From: Spartobacteria bacterium
GTDB taxonomy: Bacteria; Verrucomicrobiota; Verrucomicrobiia; Chthoniobacterales; UBA10450
NCBI GenBank assembly: GCA_003167365.1
Contig: PMTM01000010.1
Span: 1-40,419, forward strand
Reading direction: 5' to 3'
Length of the DNA: 40,419 nucleotides
The notes below the pieces were generated by a model, which saw nothing but the letters and a program-made list of their open reading frames with translations, had not been told where the DNA came from and ran no database searches. The translations under genes and the position numbers were made by a program. How positions within the stretch are numbered: position 1 is the stretch's first letter; each line of letters starts with the position of its first letter. Of this stretch, positions 26,195 through 35,435 are shown in pieces.

Positions 26195-26254
26195 GCAGCG
26201 GCGGTCTGCGACCGCCGGAATTTATTGGTTCGGCGGTCATAGACCGCCGCTACA
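26195..26254. repeat. 60-bp palindromic element, copy 3 (variant left end)
   Basis: Two small hairpins, GGCGGTC(TGC)GACCGCC and GGCGGTC(ATA)GACCGCC, lie side by side around an AT-rich middle. The right end is CTACA (26250-26254), and the left end is TTGCAG rather than TGTAG. It fills the 67-base gap between the GT4 and GT9 genes, 4 bases before the GTG start of GT9 on the minus strand, and leaves little room for a normal ribosome binding site. Confidence 0.78.
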
Positions 26255-26257
26255 GGA

Positions 26258-27478
26258 TCACCGCGCCGTTTGCATGGTTTTCTCGTAGGCGCCGAGCAAG
26301 CGCGAGCGAAAATGGTCCCAGGTGAAATTTTCCACCACTCGCTGCCGCGCGGCCGCACCCATGCGCTCGACGATTTCCGGATGCCGGTAAAAATGTTCGA
26401 TCGCGGCTGCGATCGCATCAACGTCACCCGGGCGCACGATGATTCCCTCAACGCCATCACGAACCACGTCCCCGGCTTCCCGGGTGGTGATTTGCGGCAA
26501 ACCGCATGCCGCCGCTTCGTACGTCACTTTGGCGCTTCCCTCCCACTGCGACGGGAAAATCTGAATGCTGCTCTGGCTCAGATAATTCTCGGGATTCTGC
26601 GCGAAGCCGATCGTCGTGATGTTTTCGCGCCAAAACCTTTTTAGATGCGGCTTCGCTTCGCCGTGCACCGAACCGACCAGCCACAGTTCCGCGTCTTTCA
26701 AATTGAGCCGATGCCACGCCTCGAGCAGGTGGTGAATGCCTTTTCTTTCAATGAGCGCGCCGGAGAAAATTGCCCGGAACTTGGTTGGGCGCTGGCCCGG
26801 TTTGAATCGCTCAACATCGACACCTCTTGGCAAATAAAACAATTTTTTTTCCGGAAAACCCTGAACGCGAAACGTCTCCGCCGCGGTCTCCGAGAGAACT
26901 ACGATTAGATCGGCCAGCTCATATTCTTCGACGAACCGTTCGCGTTTGAGCACTAAACCGGCTTTCCAATTCTTGAGCCAGTTTCGTTGCGTTGCCGCTC
27001 CGGTAATTAGTTCGTCGACTCTCGTTTTGCCACGGTCCCGATGCCACGTTGGAATTTCGATGATCGATGGAATGCCCAGTTTTCGCGCCACCCGCAGCGT
27101 TTGCAGACAATCGCCCGACCAACTGTGAAATAAATCGTAGCGGCCCGTGGCCAGATGTCGCGACGCAATCCAATCGAGATATTTCTTCTTGGCTCCATAA
27201 TAATACGGACGGTCGAGAAAGGAGATTAGCCGCACCGGATGCCAGCGCAGTGAATGAATCAACGCTGCGGGAATTTCCGTCTGGCGATTATCATACGCGA
27301 TCGCTTGGCCGAGAAACCCGCCGCGATACGACGCACGCAAGGCCTCGAATGCATCCGTGTCGAGGCCCGACCCGCCAATTCGGGCGAAGATCGAGTAGAG
27401 CAAATTCTTCGGGAGACGGCGCGCGGCTGCCGATGTGGAATTTAGCGGAGGAGTAGCGTTTAAGGTTTCGCCTGACAT
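26258..27478 (-). CDS. Glycosyltransferase family 4
   Basis: This GT-B-fold retaining glycosyltransferase has 406 residues. The C-terminal donor domain is clear: FRAIFSGALIERKGIHHLLE, LWLVGSVHGEAKPHLKR, and the E-x7-E-like segment FPSQWEGSAKVTYEAAACGLP. The N-terminal acceptor domain is less conserved (LLYSIFARIGGSGLDTDAFE). The ATG at 27478 (MSGETLN) is chosen; a GTG at 27520 would extend to within 5 bases of the divergent WaaG-like gene. The sugar added cannot be told. Position suggests LPS core or another surface glycan. Confidence 0.88.
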   Translation of the reverse strand: MSGETLNATPPLNSTSAAARRLPKNLLYSIFARIGGSGLDTDAFEALRASYRGGFLGQAIAYDNRQTEIPAALIHSLRWHPVRLISFLDRPYYYGAKKKYLDWIASRHLATGRYDLFHSWSGDCLQTLRVARKLGIPSIIEIPTWHRDRGKTRVDELITGAATQRNWLKNWKAGLVLKRERFVEEYELADLIVVLSETAAETFRVQGFPEKKLFYLPRGVDVERFKPGQRPTKFRAIFSGALIERKGIHHLLEAWHRLNLKDAELWLVGSVHGEAKPHLKRFWRENITTIGFAQNPENYLSQSSIQIFPSQWEGSAKVTYEAAACGLPQITTREAGDVVRDGVEGIIVRPGDVDAIAAAIEHFYRHPEIVERMGAAARQRVVENFTWDHFRSRLLGAYEKTMQTAR

Positions 27479-27525
27479 CGGGTTACAACTATTCTGGCCG
27501 GAGGCTAAATTGTAACTCACTCACG

Positions 27526-28641
27526 ATGCCTGACAAACGATTGACCATTGGCTTTGCCCGCCGGGGATATTCTGCAACCGGCGGCGCGGAAACTTATTTG
27601 CGCAGACTTGTGCGCGGAGTTGTCGATCTTGGCCACGATGTTCGGCTGATCACGACGACGGATTGGCCCGGCAGCGCGTGGCCTTTCGGAGAAATTACGC
27701 GGGTTCGTGCAAGATCGACAATCGGATTCGCTGATGCGTTGGAAGAATTCCGACCACAAAGTGGTTGCGATGTTTTGATGAGTCTCGAGCGCGTTTGGCA
27801 TTGCGATGTTTATCGCGCAGGTGACGGAGTCCATCGCGCCTGGCTCAAGCGACGCAAGCAATTTGGCACGTCGCTGCAGAGGTTGTCGCACTTTCTCAAT
27901 CGAAAGCATGGTGACATCGTGCGTTTAGAGAAATCACTCTTCACCGATCGCGGCGCGGGACGCGTCATCGCCAATTCACAGATGGTGAAAAATGAGATTG
28001 TCGATCTTTACGATTATCCCGCGGAAAAGATCGACATCGTCCACAACGGCGTTCCGGTAAACGAATTTCGCGAAGCGTCGACGCGACGCGCGCAGAGTCG
28101 CGTAGCCTTTGGTTTGGCAGTCGATGAGATCGCGGTGTTGTTCGTTGGTTCGGGTTGGGAGCGAAAAGGATTGCGCTTCGCCATCGATGCAGTTGAAGGA
28201 TGCAAAGATTTGAAATTGCGATTGCTCGTCGCCGGTCGCGGAAACCAGCGCCAATACAAATCAACGCGCGCGCAATTTCTGGGTGAAATCGTCGATCTTC
28301 CCGCGCTTTATGCGGCTGCGGATATTTTTCTCTTGCCGACGATTTACGATCCGTTTTCCAACGCTTGCCTCGAAGCGCTCGCCGCCGGTTTGCCGGTAAT
28401 CACGACGCGCGCAAACGGATTCAGCGAAATCATCGAGACCGGCAGGCACGGATCGATTGTCGATCGTCCGGATGACGTTGATGGATTGCGCGAAGCGCTT
28501 GGCTATTGGTCCGACGAAACGCGCCGAGCCTCGGCCAGATCGACAATCCTTGAGCGCGCGTCACAGTTCGACATTTCGAAAAACATCGAGAAAACGCTCG
28601 CGATCCTGCTTCAGATATCGGAGAGCGCTGCGTCCACGTGA
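27526..28641 (+). CDS. WaaG-like glycosyltransferase family 4
   Basis: This 371-residue GT4 enzyme resembles WaaG/RfaG, which adds the first glucose of the LPS outer core. Seen: the glycine-rich acceptor loop GYSATGGAETYLRRLVRG, the middle segment VIANSQMVKNEIVDLYDYP, VLFVGSGWERKGLRFAI, and the donor motif FLLPTIYDPFSNACLEALAA followed by GLPVITTRANGFSEII. The pattern YDPFSNACLEA is characteristic of WaaG. It is transcribed away from the GT4-GT9-exporter operon with a 47-base gap. Its end overlaps the convergent STAS gene by 31 bases. Confidence 0.9.
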   Translation: MPDKRLTIGFARRGYSATGGAETYLRRLVRGVVDLGHDVRLITTTDWPGSAWPFGEITRVRARSTIGFADALEEFRPQSGCDVLMSLERVWHCDVYRAGDGVHRAWLKRRKQFGTSLQRLSHFLNRKHGDIVRLEKSLFTDRGAGRVIANSQMVKNEIVDLYDYPAEKIDIVHNGVPVNEFREASTRRAQSRVAFGLAVDEIAVLFVGSGWERKGLRFAIDAVEGCKDLKLRLLVAGRGNQRQYKSTRAQFLGEIVDLPALYAAADIFLLPTIYDPFSNACLEALAAGLPVITTRANGFSEIIETGRHGSIVDRPDDVDGLREALGYWSDETRRASARSTILERASQFDISKNIEKTLAILLQISESAAST

Positions 28642-28931
28642 GGATAAATCAAAAAGACTTTATCCAACCGCGAGGTCTCGAAGATCGAGAGAACATTTTC
28701 CTGCACGCCGGCGAGAGCGAATCGGCCGCCGTAATCTTCCACGTCCCGCATTCCTTGAATCAGCGCCGCGAGTCCCGAGCTATCGATGTAAGTGACCCGG
28801 GAAAGGTCGACAACCACTCGGCTCGGTTTCGGCTGGATTATCTCAGCAAGCTTTTGCGAGACGCGCGGCGAAACGTGCAGGTCAATTTCGCCTTCCAGCG
28901 GCAAGATATTTTTTGATTCAGGCAGAGTCAT
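28611..28931 (-). CDS. STAS-domain protein (anti-sigma-factor antagonist type)
   Basis: The 106-residue protein is a single STAS domain like SpoIIAA/RsbV. The conserved loop VTYIDSSGLAAL carries Ser51 and Ser52, where a partner kinase would phosphorylate. Such proteins bind anti-sigma factors or serine kinases and act in partner-switching control. No kinase or phosphatase partner is next to it. It is immediately upstream of nothing on its strand; the HAD gene precedes it by 46 bases and may be co-transcribed. Confidence 0.9.
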   Translation of the reverse strand: MTLPESKNILPLEGEIDLHVSPRVSQKLAEIIQPKPSRVVVDLSRVTYIDSSGLAALIQGMRDVEDYGGRFALAGVQENVLSIFETSRLDKVFLIYPHVDAALSDI

Positions 28932-28977
28932 ATTTGGTTGATTCGAGCAGAATGTGAGCCGCGCAGGACCGGCAACA

Positions 28978-29670
28978 TCACCATCCCAACACCCGCATCA
29001 CTTCGCCGACATTGGCCAGATCATCAAACAAAAAATCGGGTTTATGTGCCGCCAGTTGTTCGCGCGACCAACCTCCCGTGGCGATGGCAACGGTTCGTGC
29101 GCCGAAAGCTCTGCCACACGCGACGTCGTGTCCGGTGTCGCCGATTACATCGATCTGGGCGGCGTCGAAATCGTGGCCGTGTTTCTCCTCGGCACGCGCG
29201 CGGGCGAAACCACCGAGTTGATTACGATCATGATGGTCGTCAGAAAATGCGCCGAATTCGAAAAAACCCCAGAGACCGTAATGTTGCAGTTTTAGCTCGG
29301 CGCCGCGCTTTACGTTTCCAGTGAGGAGGCCAAGCACGCGGTCCGGCCTCGCTTTCATTCTGGTCAAGATTTCAGACATGCCGGGCAAAATATTGCCATC
29401 GGTAGTCGAGATGGTCTGCCCGAGGAAGCGGACATATTCGTCGAGAAAGTCCGACACATTTTCGTCCGCTCCGTTTACGCCGTACTTTTTCAAAATGCTG
29501 GCGGCGATGCCGGAATCGGTCCGGCCGGCGATCTCGACGTCGTGCAGGTCGTCCTGAACACCGTAGCGCTTTTCAATGACAAGCTTGAGCGCGCGCATGC
29601 CGGCGCCTCCGGTACTGACGAGCGTGCCGTCGATGTCGAATAGAAGAAGGCGCTTGTTTCCGTTTGTCAT
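28978..29670 (-). CDS. HAD-family phosphatase (phosphoglycolate-phosphatase-like)
   Basis: This HAD hydrolase has motif I LLLFDIDGTLVST (nucleophile Asp12, Asp14), motif II LLTGNV, and motif IV VIGDTGHDVACGRAFGA. A helical cap follows motif I. The cap type and the sequence resemble phosphoglycolate phosphatases and beta-phosphoglucomutase-like enzymes. The ATG at 29670 (MTNGNKRLLLFD) is used, since the frame beginning at 29697 adds nine unsupported residues. The 154 bases up to lepA must contain two divergent promoters; I see no clear consensus elements there. Confidence 0.9.
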   Translation of the reverse strand: MTNGNKRLLLFDIDGTLVSTGGAGMRALKLVIEKRYGVQDDLHDVEIAGRTDSGIAASILKKYGVNGADENVSDFLDEYVRFLGQTISTTDGNILPGMSEILTRMKARPDRVLGLLTGNVKRGAELKLQHYGLWGFFEFGAFSDDHHDRNQLGGFARARAEEKHGHDFDAAQIDVIGDTGHDVACGRAFGARTVAIATGGWSREQLAAHKPDFLFDDLANVGEVMRVLGW

Positions 29671-29824
29671 CTGAGTGAAAGCCGAGACCTGTCTCATTAA
29701 TCTTCGCGATTGTCACGTCACGCGGTAGGCAATTCGTCTCGGGCCGATCGCCGAACTAACTGATCGTGTCATTGGCGGTGCTTTCATTGACCGCGCATCC
29801 AGCCCCCCGCATAGTGCGGCTCTC

Positions 29825-31621
<1,797 letters not shown>

Positions 31622-31636
31622 TCCAGGAAAATTGAC

Positions 31637-32848
31637 ATGTTCGCACCACGCTATCTAAAACACGCCAAGCTGCTGTTGCGGCACACGCAGAAATATTTGC
31701 GCTACAAGAGCGACGTGCTCAATGCGTCGGCGCTGGAAGAAATCGAGTCGGCCATGCAGCGGTTGCAGGACGCATTTCGACAACCCGATCGCAAACAAAT
31801 CGAGAGCCGGGCGGAGGAGCTGGATGGAAAGCTGCACAAACTTGCGCCGGTAACAGCGGAATCGCATTGGCGGGAAAACTGCGAAGTCATTTTGGTCGCA
31901 ATTGTCGTGGCCGTCGGGATTCGTTCTTATTTCTTGCAGCCGTTCAAGATTCCAACTGGCTCGATGCAGCCAACGTTGAATGGAATCATCGGTTATCCGA
32001 TCCAGGAGCCATCGCCCAATCTCCTGCAGCAGATCGGTGAGTTCGTCGTGCGTGGGCGCAATTATATCGATGTCGTTTCGCGCGAGGACGATCTGCTCTT
32101 GCAAGTGGAGCCCAAGAAGTTTCTTTTCTTCTTCAACTTTTCGCGGCTCGTCTGCCAGCACCAAAACTATTTGGTCTATGCACCTTGGGAGACTTTACGG
32201 GATTATTGGGACGTAAAACCGGGCCACACTTTCCAAAAGGGAGAAGTGATCGCGCGTGGCGCGGTTGATACGGGCGATCAGGTTTTCGTCGATAAATTCA
32301 CTTACAATTTCGTGAAGCCGCATCGCGGGGATGTTTTTGTTTTTCGAACGAACAATATTCTCGGCATTCGCGAAGATCCCGAAACGGGAGCGCCGTTTTA
32401 CATTAAGCGTCTGGCCGGATTACCCGGCGATGTTTTGCGAATCGATCCGCCGTTGCTCTACGCTAATGGGAAACTCGCAGAAGGTTACGGGTTTCAGCGC
32501 GTGATGGCGGCAAAGTTCGGGTACCTCGGTTATTCCGAAGGTCCGCTCGATGTGCGCGAGCTCGAGAAACAACTGGAAGAACTCCAGGCCTCGAAAGAGA
32601 AGGCGAAAAAAGACGGGCTGGCCGATCGCGTCGCTGAATTGGAAAACAACGAACAGCAGGTGCGGGAAAGATTGGAGTACGGCAAAACGAAACTGGTCGT
32701 GCCCGAGCACGGATATTTTGCCATGGGCGACAATAGTCATAACAGCTACGACAGCCGTTGGTGGGGACCGGTGCCCGAGGAAAATCTCGTCGGCCGCGGA
32801 CTTCTGGTTTACTGGCCGTTCCATCCGCACTGGGGTTTGATCCGGTAG
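31637..32848 (+). CDS. lepB: Signal peptidase I with a coiled-coil insertion
   Basis: This is a type I signal peptidase (S26), which removes signal peptides on the periplasmic face. After an N-terminal helical region (residues 27-70) one membrane helix (about 82-100) leads to the nucleophile Ser109 in PTGSMQPTL. The general-base Lys257 is in FYIKRLAGLPGD, and box E is GDNSHNSYDSRWWGP (364-378). At 403 residues it is larger than E. coli LepB (324). Between boxes D and E there is a helical insertion of about 40 residues (308-347, LEKQLEELQASKEKAKKDG onwards) with coiled-coil character. It probably forms an operon with lepA and the three genes behind it. Confidence 0.93.
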   Translation: MFAPRYLKHAKLLLRHTQKYLRYKSDVLNASALEEIESAMQRLQDAFRQPDRKQIESRAEELDGKLHKLAPVTAESHWRENCEVILVAIVVAVGIRSYFLQPFKIPTGSMQPTLNGIIGYPIQEPSPNLLQQIGEFVVRGRNYIDVVSREDDLLLQVEPKKFLFFFNFSRLVCQHQNYLVYAPWETLRDYWDVKPGHTFQKGEVIARGAVDTGDQVFVDKFTYNFVKPHRGDVFVFRTNNILGIREDPETGAPFYIKRLAGLPGDVLRIDPPLLYANGKLAEGYGFQRVMAAKFGYLGYSEGPLDVRELEKQLEELQASKEKAKKDGLADRVAELENNEQQVRERLEYGKTKLVVPEHGYFAMGDNSHNSYDSRWWGPVPEENLVGRGLLVYWPFHPHWGLIR

Positions 32849-32855
32849 GCAGCTC

Positions 32856-34031
32856 ATGCTTTCCAGTCTGCCGCGAGTTTATCCGCTGTTGGGATTTTGC
32901 AGCGGATACGCAATCATCATGCTCTTCAATCCGGTGCGTCAGGCGTTGCGCGACGGGTTTCGCTGCATCGCGCGTTTCAAGCGCATTTGGGTGACGTTTG
33001 TTGTCCTGGGATTCGCCTACGCGGTTTTTCAATTTTTCACTTTCACGCCGATCCAAAACGGGGCCGATCTCGATTTTGCCCAGATTACGTCGCTGACAAC
33101 GTGGCAATGGCCGCGACTGACAGAGGTCTGGATGGAAGTTCCGTTGCCGGCGCTGGAAAGCGTGGCCGGTCTTTTCGACGGGACCACGACTTATCCATTG
33201 TCGGTTGTCGCGGCGATATTGCTGCTCATCAACTGGCGCGGTTTACACGGAGCGTTTTGGCGCGCGCTGCGACAACGTTTTCGGTTTTGGAGTTATCCGC
33301 TCTATTTGCTCGTTCTCGCCAGCATTCTGGCGACGCTCTGCAAGCCGATTGTTTTCTGGAAGCTGCCGGTCTGGATCGGCGCGGCCTCTCCCGCGCGACT
33401 TTTGCAAATTTCCGCGACCGTGGACGCGACGGCCTTTCTCTTTGAGTATTTTCTGGGCGTTTACATTCAGGTATATTTGATCACGGTTTGCTTCGCCTGG
33501 ATTCGCGGCCTGAGTTTCGGAGAGGAGCATCTATTTCAATTCGCCATCCGCCGCTTTAGTTATGTCTTGAAATGGTCCGGCGTGGTCTTGCTGGTGGGAA
33601 TCTTGATCGTTCATTTGCCGCGAATGCTAGCTTACTTCATGAACATACCCGACGTGCTCGATTACTTGCCGATCGAACGCGCCTTGATGTGCGGCTTAAT
33701 TCTCATTTTTAGTTCGGTCCAAATTTCACTCGTTTTGCACAATGAAACCTTGGGCGCCGCCATGCGCGCGCATCGGCAATTTCTTCGGGAAAACGCGGCT
33801 CGATACGGTTGGTTCTTGCTCATCGCCGGAATTCATTTCTTTTTCCTGGCCGCGTGCGACGCGATCGTGCGGAACGCAATCGCGGATCGAATGATGGCGC
33901 TCCTCGGTTGGAAGATCGTCTATGTTTGTTTCCGCGGACTGATCACAGGATGGCTGCTCGCTTCCTGGGTTTGCTTATATCGCCAGTGTGAAGCTGGCCG
34001 CGCCGGGCGGGAGAGCTGGATCCAATACTAG
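32856..34031 (+). CDS. Polytopic membrane protein of unknown function
   Basis: I do not recognise this 391-residue protein. It has about eight hydrophobic helices (for example YPLLGFCSGYAIIMLF, VTFVVLGFAYAVFQFF, VVAAILLLIN, YLLVLASILATLCKP, YIQVYLITVCFAWI, WSGVVLLVGILIVHLP, MCGLILIFSSVQISLVL, WFLLIAGIHFFFLAA). Charged loops follow arginine clusters, as expected for an inner-membrane protein. It starts 8 bases after lepB, preceded by a GTAGG stretch. Its place between signal peptidase I and a prenyl synthase suggests an envelope function, but nothing in the sequence names one. Confidence 0.82.
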   Translation: MLSSLPRVYPLLGFCSGYAIIMLFNPVRQALRDGFRCIARFKRIWVTFVVLGFAYAVFQFFTFTPIQNGADLDFAQITSLTTWQWPRLTEVWMEVPLPALESVAGLFDGTTTYPLSVVAAILLLINWRGLHGAFWRALRQRFRFWSYPLYLLVLASILATLCKPIVFWKLPVWIGAASPARLLQISATVDATAFLFEYFLGVYIQVYLITVCFAWIRGLSFGEEHLFQFAIRRFSYVLKWSGVVLLVGILIVHLPRMLAYFMNIPDVLDYLPIERALMCGLILIFSSVQISLVLHNETLGAAMRAHRQFLRENAARYGWFLLIAGIHFFFLAACDAIVRNAIADRMMALLGWKIVYVCFRGLITGWLLASWVCLYRQCEAGRAGRESWIQY

Positions 34032-34052
34032 GATTCGGAATCGAAGGCGCAC

Positions 34053-34886
34053 ATGAATGCCGCGAAGATTACTCGCCAGAGCAAATCGAATCTCGCACTC
34101 GCGTTTATTTCGCTGGGACGCGAACGCCGGCGCGATATCACGATCTTTTATGCGCTTTGCCGGGTGATCGACGACATTGCCGACAGCAAGATCTTGGCAG
34201 TCGAAGAAAAACGGCGTCGCTTGACTGCCTGGCGTGAATCGTTGCGTGCATCGACGGCCGATGAATCGGCCCTCGCCTCCGACATTCGCGCTTTAATCGG
34301 CAAATATTCCCTTCGGCCCGAGATGCTCGAGGAAATTATCGACGGCGTGGAGATGGACCTGAGCATCACCCATTACGCGACCTTTGAGGATCTTCGCGTC
34401 TATTGCTATCGCGTCGCCAGCGCGGTGGGTTTAGTGAGCATCGAGATTTTCGGATATCGAAATCCTGCTTGTAAGCAATACGCCGTTCAACTCGGCCTGG
34501 CCCTGCAGATGACAAACATCATTCGCGACGTCGGCAAGGATTTGCGAGACGGCCGGATTTATTTACCGGAGGAAGACTTGGCGCGGTTCAGTTATTCCGA
34601 GGCGGAACTGAAGGGGCGGCAATATAACGACCGTTTCGTCCGGTTGATGGAATTTGAAGCCAAGCGCGCGCGCGAGTTTTTTTCTCGGGCGGCCGCGCTG
34701 TTGCCGCGCGAAGATCGACCGTCGATGGTCGCGGCCGAAATCATGGGTTCCGTTTATCGCGCGCTATTGCGTCGAATGGAAAAAGATAAGTTTCGCGTTT
34801 TCGAAAAAGAATATCGGCTTGGCAAATTGGAGAAGATTTGGCGAATCGTAGAGCAATTGCTTAAGCGTTTTGGATTCGCGGCGTGA
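34053..34886 (+). CDS. Squalene/phytoene synthase family protein, HpnD-like
   Basis: This is a trans-prenyltransferase that condenses two prenyl diphosphates head to head. The first Asp-rich motif is CRVIDDIADS (Asp40, Asp41), the second is MTNIIRDVGKDLRDGRIYLP (from residue 153). The wording of the second motif is closest to HpnD (presqualene diphosphate synthase, hopanoid pathway); phytoene synthase (CrtB) is the alternative. No HpnC, HpnE, squalene-hopene cyclase or carotenoid gene is in the window. It is the fourth gene of the lepA-led group. Confidence 0.85.
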   Translation: MNAAKITRQSKSNLALAFISLGRERRRDITIFYALCRVIDDIADSKILAVEEKRRRLTAWRESLRASTADESALASDIRALIGKYSLRPEMLEEIIDGVEMDLSITHYATFEDLRVYCYRVASAVGLVSIEIFGYRNPACKQYAVQLGLALQMTNIIRDVGKDLRDGRIYLPEEDLARFSYSEAELKGRQYNDRFVRLMEFEAKRAREFFSRAAALLPREDRPSMVAAEIMGSVYRALLRRMEKDKFRVFEKEYRLGKLEKIWRIVEQLLKRFGFAA

Positions 34887-34980
34887 ATGCGTCCGCCGGA
34901 TTGCTTGGTTTCGAAATGGTTTTTGTTTGAATTCGTGGCGCTACGTTCGCGTCCCAACGGGGTTAAAGGACTTAAGGATT

Positions 34981-35373
34981 ATGAAGACGAAACATTTTAA
35001 AATTGTGTCGGCGATCGCTTTTGCCGCGCTCGCTCTCAACTCTTGTGATGCGCCCACCGGAGCGGGCGCCGGCTACGGCGCAGCCGCCGGCGCGATCATC
35101 GGTGCCGCTGCCACGGGTCGAGTTCGCGGCGCCGTGATCGGCGCGGCTGCAGGCGCGGCCACCGGTGCACTAATCGGTAGATCCATTCAAAACGACGAGG
35201 CCCGGCGTAGCTATCCTCCGCCGCCTGAAGGTTATCCGTTTGCCAGGCCGACTGATACGCCCGGTTTCGTTCGCAGTCCTTATCCGCCACATCGTATTGT
35301 CGATGTTCGCGACATTCCGCCGGGTGAGCTCGTGCGCGATCCGTCAAGTGACGGAATCTTCCGGAACCCTTAA
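34981..35373 (+). CDS. Glycine-zipper lipoprotein
   Basis: The 130-residue protein starts with a lipoprotein signal peptide; the lipobox is LNSC (Cys22). Two glycine-zipper stretches follow (GAGYGAAAGAIIGAAATG and GAVIGAAAGAATGALIGR), a pattern that packs helices in membranes and occurs in OmpA- or YMGG-like lipoproteins. The C-terminal half is proline- and arginine-rich. An AAGGATT ribosome binding site sits just before the ATG at 34981; the frame could start at 34870 but that would bury the signal peptide. A rho-independent terminator follows. Confidence 0.88.
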   Translation: MKTKHFKIVSAIAFAALALNSCDAPTGAGAGYGAAAGAIIGAAATGRVRGAVIGAAAGAATGALIGRSIQNDEARRSYPPPPEGYPFARPTDTPGFVRSPYPPHRIVDVRDIPPGELVRDPSSDGIFRNP

Positions 35374-35393
35374 GGTTTTGATATTAACGGTAT

Positions 35394-35435
35394 GCGGGCT
35401 GGTTCCGCTCTTGCGGGATCAGCCCGCTTTCTTTT
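35394..35435 (+). terminator. Rho-independent terminator of the lepA-lepB group
   Basis: An 8-bp perfect stem, GCGGGCTG (35394-35401) and CAGCCCGC (35420-35427), is followed by TTTCTTTT (35428-35435). It lies 21 bases after the lipoprotein stop. Its right arm and T-tract are at the same time the last codons and stop of the convergent ubiD-type gene (Lys, Ala, Gly, stop). Confidence 0.85.

Noticed and set aside
26191-26460. N-terminal extension of the GT9 frame
   Set aside because: It runs through a palindromic repeat and the end of the GT4 gene; the family N terminus begins at the GTG at 26190.
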